The position numbers and the translations under genes are program-made. Below the pieces are notes generated by a model, which saw nothing but the letters and a program-made list of their open reading frames with translations, was not told the DNA's origin and made no database searches. Of a stretch of 64,000 nt of DNA, positions 22,464 to 30,755 are shown piece after piece; the first letter of the stretch is position 1, and each line of letters begins with the position of its first letter. Source of the stretch: Thalassolituus hydrocarboniclasticus. GTDB lineage: Bacteria > Pseudomonadota > Gammaproteobacteria > Pseudomonadales > Oceanobacteraceae. The DNA lies in NCBI RefSeq assembly GCF_025345565.1, contig NZ_CP054475.1, forward strand, positions 131,845 through 195,844. Reading direction: 5' to 3'.

Positions 22464-24158
22464 TCAGGCTCTGCAGTAGTGGTTGCGGCCATTCTGCTTG
22501 GCCTGATACAGCGCCTTGTCGGCGGCTGACAGGATGTGCTCAAGACGGTCGTGAGTGCGTGCCAGGTAGCTGCCGGCACTGAGGGTAAGAGGGATAGGCC
22601 GTTGCTGATTGTCGAGCACCTGCTGCTGTGCGGCGATGGCCTGGCACAGGCGTTCGCCCAGCTGATCAAGCAATTGCTGATCATCGGTGCGGATCAGAAT
22701 CAGGAATTCATCGCCCCCCCAGCGGGCGGCATGGTCATACGGGCGCAGCTGGTCGGTAATAATACTGGCCGTGGTTATCAGCGCCTGATCACCGCAGGCG
22801 TGACCGTAATGGTCATTAATGCTTTTGAAGTGATCAAGATCCAGCCAGATCAGGCCAAAGGGCTCACCTTCGCGTTGCAGGCGTTCATATTCGAGGCTGA
22901 GTTGCCGGGTCATGCCACGACGGTTGAGCAGGCCGGTAAGGGTATCGGTCTGGGTCAGGCGTTCGAGCGCTTCGGTTCTTTCCCGTACTTTCTGTTCCAG
23001 TTCGCTGCGCGCCAGCAGAGTACTGGCAGCCATTTCCTGAAAATGACGCAGCAGCCGGCCGACTTCACCGGCGCGGTGGCGTGGCAGCAGGGGGACGGTG
23101 TGCTGGCCGGAGCGTAACTGCTGGACTGCATCTTCGAGCAGGGCCAGTGGTCTGAGGATGTAGCGGTTCAGAGCCAGATGAAACAGCAGCAGTGCGAGGA
23201 TCAGGCTAAGAGCGGCGGCAATAAAGAGATTATTGAAGGTGCTGAGTGGCAGCAGGGTGTTGAGGTCGAGCAGGATCATTTCATACCAGTCGATCTCGGG
23301 CAGATAGATTACTCCGGCCAGATAACGCTGCTGGTCTATGGTGAGATACAGGCTGCCGACCTGTCCGGGGTTGTGCATAACCTGCGGTAATAACTGCTCT
23401 AATTGCCGGCGCTCGGCCGGATGATTCAGCAGCTGCTGCACGGTTTTCTTTTCACTGGCCTGCTTGGTGATGCTGGCAAAATTAATCTGGCTGGGGTCAC
23501 GGGATACCTGTATTGCACCTTCATGGTCAAAAAACAGGTTGCTGATGCCGGGCTCGGTCTGGTTTACAACCTGCTCGATAAAGGTGGTGAGGTCCAGTCC
23601 GGTACCGACCACGCCTATGATGTTATCGCCGTCACGCAGTAATACATCGATCCACAGCTTGGTGACGCCCAGTGGGATATCCGGATTCACATTCAGATGA
23701 ATATCGCGGTTTTGCTCAATGATGCTGTAAAACCAGCGATCGTTGGGATTATCGGCGCGCAGGGTGTAACGGTATTCGGCCCCGGCAAACTCGTTGGCGG
23801 CGTTGTTATGGTAATAATCGCCGGATTCGCGCAGGGCAACAAAATAGCTCTGGTCGGCAAAGTTATGACGGAAGGTCTCCATCTCTGTCAGAGCCTGAGC
23901 CTTTAACTGTGCGTTGTCCGGCTGGCGGGCCCAGGCGCGTAATACCTGTGAATCGGCAAACTGCCGGGCAAGGGTAACTTCGCGGATGATGGGTTGCAGG
24001 GTGCGGGTTTTCTCCAGTTTTACCTGGGTTTCAAAGTGGCGCAGTGCCCATTCCTGCATGACACTCAATGTAATCTGTTGGCTGAGCAGCCACAGGCCGG
24101 CACCAATCAGCGCGATCAGAACTGTGGTCAGCAGTAAAAACCGGGGGCGAAGGTTCAT
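22464..24158 (-). CDS. Diguanylate cyclase with periplasmic Cache-type sensor, HAMP and GGDEF
   Basis: A 564-residue inner-membrane signalling protein. A first membrane segment (about 7-28) is followed by a periplasmic dCache-like sensor (about 30-305) and a second membrane segment (about 311-333). A HAMP-like linker ('LRPLALLEDAVQQLRSG') and coiled coil lead to a GGDEF domain (about 405-560). The active site 'RWGGDEFLIL' is intact, and an inhibitory RxxD site (RPYD) stands five residues before GGDEF, so it should make c-di-GMP with product inhibition. CAGGA before the ATG is its ribosome site. It is divergent from the second c-di-GMP gene. Confidence 0.93.
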   Translation of the reverse strand: MNLRPRFLLLTTVLIALIGAGLWLLSQQITLSVMQEWALRHFETQVKLEKTRTLQPIIREVTLARQFADSQVLRAWARQPDNAQLKAQALTEMETFRHNFADQSYFVALRESGDYYHNNAANEFAGAEYRYTLRADNPNDRWFYSIIEQNRDIHLNVNPDIPLGVTKLWIDVLLRDGDNIIGVVGTGLDLTTFIEQVVNQTEPGISNLFFDHEGAIQVSRDPSQINFASITKQASEKKTVQQLLNHPAERRQLEQLLPQVMHNPGQVGSLYLTIDQQRYLAGVIYLPEIDWYEMILLDLNTLLPLSTFNNLFIAAALSLILALLLFHLALNRYILRPLALLEDAVQQLRSGQHTVPLLPRHRAGEVGRLLRHFQEMAASTLLARSELEQKVRERTEALERLTQTDTLTGLLNRRGMTRQLSLEYERLQREGEPFGLIWLDLDHFKSINDHYGHACGDQALITTASIITDQLRPYDHAARWGGDEFLILIRTDDQQLLDQLGERLCQAIAAQQQVLDNQQRPIPLTLSAGSYLARTHDRLEHILSAADKALYQAKQNGRNHYCRA

Positions 24159-24258
24159 GTTATATCCTGTTCATTAGGGCCTGCTTAATGAGTGTTAACA
24201 GGCCCTCGCGCATAAAGGATAGGCGTTTACGGTCACATCGTGTGATTCAGGATATAAC
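24159..24258. repeat. 11-base inverted repeat between divergent c-di-GMP genes
   Basis: GTTATATCCTG at 24159-24169 and its exact reverse complement CAGGATATAAC at 24248-24258 lie 78 bases apart in the 138-base divergent region. The first copy also carries the ribosome site of the minus-strand cyclase gene. Each gene's leader would thus hold the same CAGGATATAAC in sense orientation. It may be a shared protein-binding site or coincidence. Confidence 0.55.
24176..24206 (-). promoter_or_regulatory. Stem-loop in cyclase 5' leader
   Basis: AGGGCCTG (24176-24183) pairs with CAGGCCCT (24199-24206), with an inner TTAA/TTAA extension. It sits 18 bases upstream of the cyclase start on the minus strand, just before its ribosome site, so it could affect translation. 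It does not match any c-di-GMP riboswitch class I know. Confidence 0.5.
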
Positions 24259-24296
24259 TGGTTACAAATTTCCGGCAGACGGAAACAGCGTAACCC

Positions 24297-26252
24297 ATGC
24301 CAGCGGCTAAAGTGATAGACAGACAACATTATGGGGATGCCGCTATTTCTCCGGATCAGAACAAGGTTCCGCTGCTGGGCCATGATGCCAGTGTTCTGCG
24401 CTCAAAGCGTTTGTTGCAGATCACCAGCCTGACGCTGATGGGGCTGCTGCTGGCGGCATTTGTAGCGACGGGGCACACACAAATGACCGTACTGGGTGGC
24501 TGTGCCGTGTTGGTGCTGGCCGGTTGGTTTGCTCATCAGCAGCAGCCCGGTATCGCTGCCAATATTCTTCTTTGGGCGCTGACGGCTATGCTGTCGGTGC
24601 TGGCCTGGCACTCCGGAGGTGTGCGCGATATGGCGGTGCTGGGTTATCCCGGTGTGCTGATCTTTGCCGCCATCCTGGGCAATGTGCGGCTGTTTTCCGG
24701 GTTATTGTTCTTTATTGTCAGTTATTGCTCGCTGATGGCCGGGCTGACGATTACCGGTTACTTTCATCCTTTTTTGCCGGAAGTTGAATTCAAACATCTG
24801 ATTTTTACCGATGTGATTCTGCTTATTACCGGCTTCAGCGCTTATCTGTTATTGCGTGACCAGCGGCGTCTTATGCAAGGTCTGAAGGAAGAAAACCAGC
24901 GGGTACGCAACAGCCAGAAGACCATTGCGCGGCTTGCCAGTCAGGATCAGCTGACCGGTTTATCTAACCGGCGCTTTGCTGAGGAATCTTATGCCCGCCT
25001 GTATCAGCGTTGCCTGCGTGACGAGCAGCCGCTGGCTGTTTTTTTCCTCGATCTGGATAACTTTAAACCGGTGAATGATTCACTCGGACACGCGGCGGGT
25101 GATTTATTACTGCAGCAGCTTGCCGGGCGCTTACAGGCCCTCAGTCGTCCTGATGATGTGCTGTGCCGTTTTGGCGGTGATGAGTTTCTGTTGATGGCGG
25201 CACTGGATGGCGATGAAGACCAGCTGACCCGGCTGGCGCAAAGTATGACTGCAGCGGCGACCACACCGTTTTTTATTATGCAGACCCAGATTGAAATCTC
25301 CGGTTCGGTCGGCATTGCGCTGGCACCGGAGCATGGCACGGAATTTAACATCCTGTGCAAATATGCAGATCTGGCGATGTATCAGGCCAAGCATGAAGGC
25401 CGCAGTGTTTTCCGCATATATAACGACGATATGGGCCGCGCCAATATCGATAAATTTAATCTGATGACGCAAATCCGTCAGGCATTAAAAGACAAACAAT
25501 TCCGTCTGTTTTATCAGCCTAAAATTGATATCAGCAACGGCCGGGTCTGTGGCGTTGAAGCATTAATCCGCTGGCCACAGGAGGATGGTTCTTATATTAC
25601 GCCCGATGAATTTATTCCTCTGGCCGAAAGCAGTGGGGTTATTGCAGATATAGGGCATTGGGTCTTACAGGAGGCCTGTGCCGCCTGTATGCGCTGGCGT
25701 AAACAGGGACATAGCAACGTGGGGGTTGCGGTAAATCTGTCTTATGTACAGTTCCGCGATGGTTTGCTGGAGCGGAATGTTCAGCATGTGCTGCGTCAAT
25801 CCGGTTTACCGGCAACGGCGCTGGAGCTGGAGTTAACTGAATCGATGTTAATAGGCGAAGGCGATGATATCAGTCGTCAGCTGGATGGCATTTACACAAT
25901 GGGTGTGTCTTTTGCCATCGATGATTTTGGTACCGGTTATTCCAATCTGGGGTATCTGCGCCGCTTTAAGGCCTCGCGGCTGAAAATTGATAAGTCCTTT
26001 ATAACGGGTCTGGGGGTTTCCCAGCGCGATGAGCCTCTGGTGAGGGCTATTATCCAGATGGCCGCCAGTCTGGGGTTGCAGTCGGTTGCCGAAGGCGTGG
26101 AAGACGAAGCAACGCTGCGTCTGTTAAAACAACTGGGGTGTGATGAAGCTCAGGGCTATTTCTGGTCGCAGGCACTGCCCGAGCATGAATTGACAGAATG
26201 GCTGAATACTCATAACAGTCATCAGGAGTTGCCGCATTCATCGGAGTTGTGA
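24297..26252 (+). CDS. Membrane GGDEF-EAL c-di-GMP enzyme
   Basis: A 651-residue protein. An N-terminal membrane module of about six hydrophobic segments (residues 38-185) is followed by a coiled coil, a GGDEF domain (about 210-375) with intact 'RFGGDEFLLM' and an RxxD inhibitory site (RPDD) five residues before it, and an EAL domain (about 390-640). The EAL domain has 'CGVEALIRWPQ', the DDFGTGYSNL loop and 'KIDKSFI', so its phosphodiesterase residues look complete. Both activities are therefore possible. The membrane module resembles the MASE-type sensors of such proteins. The ribosome site is weak (GGAAA, 13 bases upstream), so a nearby start cannot be excluded. Confidence 0.9.
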   Translation: MPAAKVIDRQHYGDAAISPDQNKVPLLGHDASVLRSKRLLQITSLTLMGLLLAAFVATGHTQMTVLGGCAVLVLAGWFAHQQQPGIAANILLWALTAMLSVLAWHSGGVRDMAVLGYPGVLIFAAILGNVRLFSGLLFFIVSYCSLMAGLTITGYFHPFLPEVEFKHLIFTDVILLITGFSAYLLLRDQRRLMQGLKEENQRVRNSQKTIARLASQDQLTGLSNRRFAEESYARLYQRCLRDEQPLAVFFLDLDNFKPVNDSLGHAAGDLLLQQLAGRLQALSRPDDVLCRFGGDEFLLMAALDGDEDQLTRLAQSMTAAATTPFFIMQTQIEISGSVGIALAPEHGTEFNILCKYADLAMYQAKHEGRSVFRIYNDDMGRANIDKFNLMTQIRQALKDKQFRLFYQPKIDISNGRVCGVEALIRWPQEDGSYITPDEFIPLAESSGVIADIGHWVLQEACAACMRWRKQGHSNVGVAVNLSYVQFRDGLLERNVQHVLRQSGLPATALELELTESMLIGEGDDISRQLDGIYTMGVSFAIDDFGTGYSNLGYLRRFKASRLKIDKSFITGLGVSQRDEPLVRAIIQMAASLGLQSVAEGVEDEATLRLLKQLGCDEAQGYFWSQALPEHELTEWLNTHNSHQELPHSSEL

Positions 26253-26474
26253 TGGGCTTCAGCAGTCCCCGGTGATTAGCAGAACCATTATTCCGGCAGT
26301 AAAATAATAAGCGGGTAATAATTAAGTTGCCCTGTTCTGATGCACGTTATTCTCTTTTCTGCGCTTAAACAGCGCGTATATTTTCTGCCTTATTTCTGAT
26401 TTTTTCAGCAGCTGATTACAGGAAACCCGCCAATACCGTGGCTTGAGGGTGGCATTACGCCGACCTAGTAAAAA

Positions 26475-26491
26475 CTGGCACGAGTGTCGCT
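26475..26491 (+). promoter_or_regulatory. Sigma-54 promoter upstream of allophanate hydrolase
   Basis: CTGGCAC-GAGTG-TCGCT has the sigma-54 layout: TGGCAC at -24, then ten bases between the invariant GG (26477-26478) and GC (26489-26490). The -12 element TCGCT departs from TTGCW at one base. The predicted start is near base 26501, about 30 bases before the ATG. Two other nitrogen genes in the window have similar elements. Confidence 0.6.
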
Positions 26492-26497
26492 CTGTAT

Positions 26498-26509
26498 CTT
26501 GTATACAAG
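26498..26509. promoter_or_regulatory. GntR-type operator over the predicted transcription start
   Basis: CTTGTATACAAG is a perfect 12-base palindrome of the TTGTATACAA kind bound by FCD-type GntR regulators. It covers the start point predicted from the sigma-54 element just upstream. The gene downstream of the hydrolase encodes a GntR/FCD protein, the natural candidate to bind here and repress. Confidence 0.65.
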
Positions 26510-26530
26510 GTTGAACACATTGGCAGTGCT

Positions 26531-28393
26531 ATGAGCGACATCACATCAGAAACCTCAGGAAAATCATTACTCGGGCTGAGCCTGAACGATTGGGCAAAGG
26601 CTTATCGCAATGGCGGTAATGCCAGCGAATTACTGAATGCATTACGGGCAGAAGTGCATCAGCAGGAAAGCTGCAACGGCGTGTTAAAAAAAGGCAGCGT
26701 CTGGATTGAGCTGGCCAGCGAGCAACAACTGGGCGCGCAGTTAATTCAGCTGCAGCAATTACTGGATGCCGCCGATGGTGATATGCAGGCACTGCCGTTA
26801 TACGGCGTTCCATTTGCGGTTAAAGACAATATCGACGTCGCCGGATTTGCGACAACCGCAGCCTGTCCGGAATTTGCCTATGAGCCGCAGGCAGATGCAA
26901 CCGTGGTGCGCCTGTTGCGTAACGCCGGTGCCATTGTATTAGGCAAAACCAATCTCGATCAGTTTGCGACCGGGCTGGTGGGCACCCGCTCACCTTATGG
27001 TGCGGTAGCCAATCCATTTAATGAAGAATATATCAGCGGTGGTTCCAGCTCTGGTTCAGCCGTTGCGGTTGCGCGCGGTTATGTGCCTTTTTCATTGGGG
27101 ACCGACACGGCAGGCTCCGGTCGTATTCCGGCAGGCTTTAATCATATCGTCGGGTTGAAAGCCAGTAAGGGAGTGCTCAGTACCCAGGGTGTTGTACCGG
27201 CCTGCCGCAGTCTGGATTGTGTTTCTGTTTTTGCGTTAAACACCCTCGATGCCGAGCGCATTTTTGCATTGGCCGCACAGTTTGATGCGCAGGATGCGTA
27301 TTCCCGCCCAGTGGGCAACCCGCCATTAAAAACCATCCGCCGGCTGGCAGTACCGGCCGGGATGCCATGGTTTGGTGATGACGTACAGCAGGCTGCATTC
27401 ACGGCGGCTTTGGCAAACGCTGAAAGCCTTGGCTTTGAATTAATCACCATCGATTTTTCGCCGTTATCTGAACTGGCTGCCCTGTTGTATCAGGGCCCCT
27501 GGGTGGCTGAGCGTTATGCTGCCGTGGGCGAATTTATCCGGCAGGATTTACCCGGCATTAATCCGGTGGTGAAAAGTATTATTGCCGGTGGTAACAGCGG
27601 TACAGCGGTTCAGGCCTTTAATGCTGAGTACCGGCGTATGGAACTGCTGCGGGAAATTCAGCAGTTATTTCAGGACTTTGATGCACTGTTTGTTCCTACA
27701 GCACCCTGCTTTCCGACCCTTGCTGAGGTGGAGGCCGAGCCGGTTAAGGTCAACAGCCAACTGGGTACTTATACCAATTTTGTTAATCTGGCCGATTTAT
27801 GTGCCATCGCTTTACCGGCTGATTTACGCAGCGATGGGCTGCCTTTCGGTATTACGGTTATTGCACCAGCCTTCAGTGAGAATGCATTACTGACTTTTGC
27901 TGGGCACTGGCAGGCGGCCCTGCGTTTACCACAAGCGCCGGTATTGCTTGGCGCACGCGATGACGAATCGGTGGTGGTTGCGGTGGTCGGCGCCCATTTA
28001 ACCGGCATGCCGCTGAATCATCAGCTCACCAGCCGTAATGCAGTATTGCTGGAGCAAACACTGAGCGCCGAAAAATACCAGCTTTATGCCCTTGCCAATA
28101 CAGTGCCACCCAAGCCAGGCCTGGTGCGCATTAATGATGCATTGCTGAATAGTGGCTCTGAAACAGGGCATAAAATTATTGTTGAATTATGGCGTATGGA
28201 CGTTGCTGCTTTCGGCAGTTTTGTTGAAGAAATTCCTCAGCCATTAGGCATCGGTACCCTCGAGCTGGCCGATGGCCGGTTGGTTAAAGGTTTTATCTGT
28301 GAACCGGAAGCGGTAGCCAGTGCAACCCATATCAGTGAGTTCGGTGGCTGGCGTGCATATATCGCTTATTTAAAATCTCAGGCGGGAAAATAA
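26531..28393 (+). CDS. atzF: Allophanate hydrolase
   Basis: A 620-residue allophanate hydrolase, which splits allophanate into ammonia and CO2. The amidase-signature domain (about 70-460) has the Lys in 'PFAVKDNIDVAGFATT', the glycine/serine loop 'GGSSSGSAVAVARG' and the nucleophile Ser region 'LGTDTAGSGRIPAG'. The C-terminal domain typical of AtzF follows, with 'VVGAHLTGMPLNHQL' and 'GWRAYIAYL'. The partners that supply allophanate (urea carboxylase, biuret hydrolase) are not in the window. The gene is followed two bases later by a GntR regulator and then the urea transporter operon. The ATG at 26531 lacks a strong ribosome site. Confidence 0.93.
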   Translation: MSDITSETSGKSLLGLSLNDWAKAYRNGGNASELLNALRAEVHQQESCNGVLKKGSVWIELASEQQLGAQLIQLQQLLDAADGDMQALPLYGVPFAVKDNIDVAGFATTAACPEFAYEPQADATVVRLLRNAGAIVLGKTNLDQFATGLVGTRSPYGAVANPFNEEYISGGSSSGSAVAVARGYVPFSLGTDTAGSGRIPAGFNHIVGLKASKGVLSTQGVVPACRSLDCVSVFALNTLDAERIFALAAQFDAQDAYSRPVGNPPLKTIRRLAVPAGMPWFGDDVQQAAFTAALANAESLGFELITIDFSPLSELAALLYQGPWVAERYAAVGEFIRQDLPGINPVVKSIIAGGNSGTAVQAFNAEYRRMELLREIQQLFQDFDALFVPTAPCFPTLAEVEAEPVKVNSQLGTYTNFVNLADLCAIALPADLRSDGLPFGITVIAPAFSENALLTFAGHWQAALRLPQAPVLLGARDDESVVVAVVGAHLTGMPLNHQLTSRNAVLLEQTLSAEKYQLYALANTVPPKPGLVRINDALLNSGSETGHKIIVELWRMDVAAFGSFVEEIPQPLGIGTLELADGRLVKGFICEPEAVASATHISEFGGWRAYIAYLKSQAGK

Positions 28394-28395
28394 GC

Positions 28396-29124
28396 GTGCA
28401 TGGCTCGTCGTATAAGTCTGAGGCCAGTGAGAATAAACGGCCACTGAACCTTGCCGAACGCATTTATCAGCAACTGAAAAACGATATCTTCGATTTCCAG
28501 TTGCTGCCCGGTGATCGCTTCAGTGAGAACGAAATTGCCCGGCGTATGCAGGCCAGTCGTACTCCGGTACGTGAAGCACTGTACCGGCTGGAGCGCGATG
28601 GGTTTGTGCAGGTGCATTTCCGCAGTGGCTGGCAGGTGCGGCCCTTTGATTTCCGTTATTTTGAAGACTTATACGACGTTCGCACCCTGCTCGAAGTGGC
28701 TGCGGTAAAACGCTTGTGTGGACATATGAATATTAAAGAGCAACTGGCCGGTTTGATTACTCTTTGGTGCTGCCAGGAAAGCCAGCGACTGAATGACAGC
28801 ACGCTACTGGCAGAGATGGATGAAGACTTTCATTTTTCTCTGCTGGAGCTCAGTGGCAACCAGGAGATGGCGGCGATTCACCGTATGGTATGTGAACGTT
28901 TGCGTATTATCCGCCGGCTGGATTTTACCCAGGAAGGACGAATCGCAGCGACTTATGATGAGCACTCTCATATTCTGAATTTAATGCTGAATGGCAACGC
29001 AGAAGACGCAGCGAACTTCCTCAGCCGCCATATTGAGATCAGCAAAAATACCGTTCGTCATATTACCCTGCATCGCATTCAGTCAGCCAAGAGCCGCTAC
29101 AACATTAATATCAGAGCAGATTAA
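28396..29124 (+). CDS. GntR-family (FCD) transcriptional regulator
   Basis: A 242-residue regulator. The winged helix-turn-helix (about 17-85) shows 'QQLKNDIFDFQLLPGDRFSE' and 'ASRTPVREALYRLERDGFV'. The FCD ligand domain (about 95-225) has the acidic/His residues 'EMDEDFHFSLLELSGN' and 'DEHSHILNLM' that usually hold a metal. It starts with GTG at 28396, two bases after the atzF stop, and no ATG is available in the N-terminal region, so the two genes are probably co-transcribed. It probably responds to a small acid of urea, biuret or related nitrogen metabolism and binds the palindrome at 26498-26509. That link is inference. Confidence 0.87.
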   Translation: MHGSSYKSEASENKRPLNLAERIYQQLKNDIFDFQLLPGDRFSENEIARRMQASRTPVREALYRLERDGFVQVHFRSGWQVRPFDFRYFEDLYDVRTLLEVAAVKRLCGHMNIKEQLAGLITLWCCQESQRLNDSTLLAEMDEDFHFSLLELSGNQEMAAIHRMVCERLRIIRRLDFTQEGRIAATYDEHSHILNLMLNGNAEDAANFLSRHIEISKNTVRHITLHRIQSAKSRYNINIRAD

Positions 29125-29138
29125 TGATTTATCCGGTC

Positions 29139-29155
29139 TGCACCAATGCGGTGAA
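29139..29155. promoter_or_regulatory. NtrC-like enhancer site upstream of urtA
   Basis: TGCACCA-ATG-CGGTGAA matches the NtrC consensus TGCACCA-N3-TGGTGCA at 7 of 7 bases in the left half and 5 of 7 in the right half. It lies about 110 bases upstream of the sigma-54 element of urtA, a usual enhancer distance. Confidence 0.6.
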
Positions 29156-29266
29156 TATTTAAAAGCAGCTGAGCAATAACGGTGCGTGAATTTTCAGTAA
29201 TGCGGGTTTATTCCTGCATACGGCACCTTGCTGGCTGAAAACTCTTAAAAAACAATTAGTTATAAG

Positions 29267-29283
29267 TTGGTACAGGCTTTGCT
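29267..29283 (+). promoter_or_regulatory. Sigma-54 promoter of the urea transporter operon
   Basis: TTGGTAC-AGGCT-TTGCT fits the sigma-54 consensus TTGGCAC-N5-TTGCW, with one mismatch in the -24 element and correct spacing between GG and GC. The predicted start is near 29293, giving a leader of about 78 bases before urtA. Confidence 0.75.
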
Positions 29284-29370
29284 CTACAGGAAATGCTAAC
29301 TCATAAATGGAGCTGATCAGCAGTAATCGGACTCCGGATAAAATCAAAGTACATTAAGGACGGACTCAAG

Positions 29371-30678
29371 ATGAAAAAACTGGGATTAAACACGCTGACA
29401 AAAGCGACCAAAGTTCTGGCGATGACCACTCTGGCCGCCGGTATCAGTCTCGCTAATGCAGCAGACACTATTAAAGTCGGTGTTCTGCATTCGTTGTCCG
29501 GCACCATGGCGATTTCTGAAACCACGCTGAAAGATACCGTGCTGATGATGGTTGAAGAGCAGAATAAAAAAGGCGGTCTGCTGGGTAAGCAACTGGAAGC
29601 TGTTGTGGTCGACCCGGCGTCTAACTGGCCTTTATTTGCGGAAAAAACCCGTGAGCTGCTGGAGAAAGATAAGGTCGATGTGATTTTCGGTTGCTGGACT
29701 TCTGTTTCCCGCAAGTCTGTTTTACCTGTTGTAGAAGAGCTGAACGGTCTGCTGTTCTACCCGGTTCAGTATGAAGGTGAAGAGTCTTCGAAAAATGTTT
29801 TCTATACCGGTGCGGCGCCTAACCAGCAGGCTATCCCGGCCGTTGATTACCTGATGAATGACGTTGGCGTTAAGCGCTGGGTTCTGGCCGGTACCGACTA
29901 CGTTTATCCACGTACCACCAATAAAATTCTGGAAAGCTATCTGAAGTCGAAAGGCGTTGCTGCTAAAGACATCATGATTAATTACACACCGTTCGGTCAT
30001 TCTGACTGGCAGACCATTGTCTCTGACATTAAAAAATTCGGCAGCGCCGGTGTTAAAACCGCTGTGGTTTCCACCATTAACGGTGATGCCAACGTACCTT
30101 TCTATAAAGAACTGGCAAACCAGGGCGTAAGCGCGGAAGACATTCCGGTGGTTGCCTTCTCGGTAGGTGAAGAAGAACTGTCTGGTTTTGATACCAAGCC
30201 TCTGGTTGGTCATCTGGCCGCCTGGAACTACTTTATGAGCGCAGATGGTAAAGAGAACGATGCCTTTATCAAACAATGGCACAGCTTCACCAAAGACGAT
30301 AAACGTGTAACCAACGATCCAATGGAAGCAACCTATATCGGTTTCAATATGTGGACCAAAGCGGTGGAAAAAGCCGGTACTGCGGATGTCAGTAAAGTAC
30401 AGGATGCCATGATCGGTATTTCTGTGCCTAACCTGACCGGTGGTATGGCGGTGATGAATAAGAACCACCATTTGTCCAAGCCGGTTCTGATTGGCGAAAT
30501 TCAGGAAGATGGCCAGTTTGATATCGTTTGGCAAACAGATGGTGTTGTTCCGGGTGATGCCTGGACTGACTTCCTGCCTGAAAGCAAAAACCTGATCTCT
30601 GACTGGACTGCTCCAATCAACTGCGGCAACTATAACACCGCCACTAAAACCTGTGGCGGTGCGGTAGCAGCCGAGTAA
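29371..30678 (+). CDS. urtA: Urea ABC transporter substrate-binding protein
   Basis: A 435-residue periplasmic binding protein with a signal peptide (about residues 1-30, ending ANA-AD). It shows the Urt/Fmd-type signatures 'IKVGVLHSLSGTMAISETTL' and 'VDVIFGCWTSVSRKSVLPVVE', then 'LLFYPVQYEGEESS'. It binds urea and delivers it to UrtBC. AAGGA precedes the ATG. First gene of urtABCDE, behind a sigma-54 promoter and an NtrC-like site, so it should be induced by nitrogen limitation. Confidence 0.95.
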   Translation: MKKLGLNTLTKATKVLAMTTLAAGISLANAADTIKVGVLHSLSGTMAISETTLKDTVLMMVEEQNKKGGLLGKQLEAVVVDPASNWPLFAEKTRELLEKDKVDVIFGCWTSVSRKSVLPVVEELNGLLFYPVQYEGEESSKNVFYTGAAPNQQAIPAVDYLMNDVGVKRWVLAGTDYVYPRTTNKILESYLKSKGVAAKDIMINYTPFGHSDWQTIVSDIKKFGSAGVKTAVVSTINGDANVPFYKELANQGVSAEDIPVVAFSVGEEELSGFDTKPLVGHLAAWNYFMSADGKENDAFIKQWHSFTKDDKRVTNDPMEATYIGFNMWTKAVEKAGTADVSKVQDAMIGISVPNLTGGMAVMNKNHHLSKPVLIGEIQEDGQFDIVWQTDGVVPGDAWTDFLPESKNLISDWTAPINCGNYNTATKTCGGAVAAE

Positions 30679-30688
30679 GCCTGACCTG

Positions 30689-30732
30689 CTGCACGTTTGC
30701 TGGCGTTGTTATAACGCTGCGCAGGCGTGCAG
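30689..30732 (+). other. Stem-loop between urtA and urtB
   Basis: CTGCACG (30689-30695) pairs with CGTGCAG (30726-30732), enclosing a second stem GCGTT/AACGC (30703-30707 with 30713-30717). Such stems behind binding-protein genes commonly raise the level of the binding protein over the permeases by partial termination or mRNA protection. Confidence 0.6.
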
Positions 30733-30755
30733 TTCCTTCCCAACAGGATGTTCCC

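Noticed and set aside
24176-24206. Possible c-di-GMP riboswitch in the cyclase leader
   Set aside because: The stem-loop lacks the conserved GEMM or class II core sequences; it is too short for either aptamer.
29722-30534. 270-codon minus-strand open frame inside urtA
   Set aside because: Antisense to a clear binding-protein gene, with no independent start signals.
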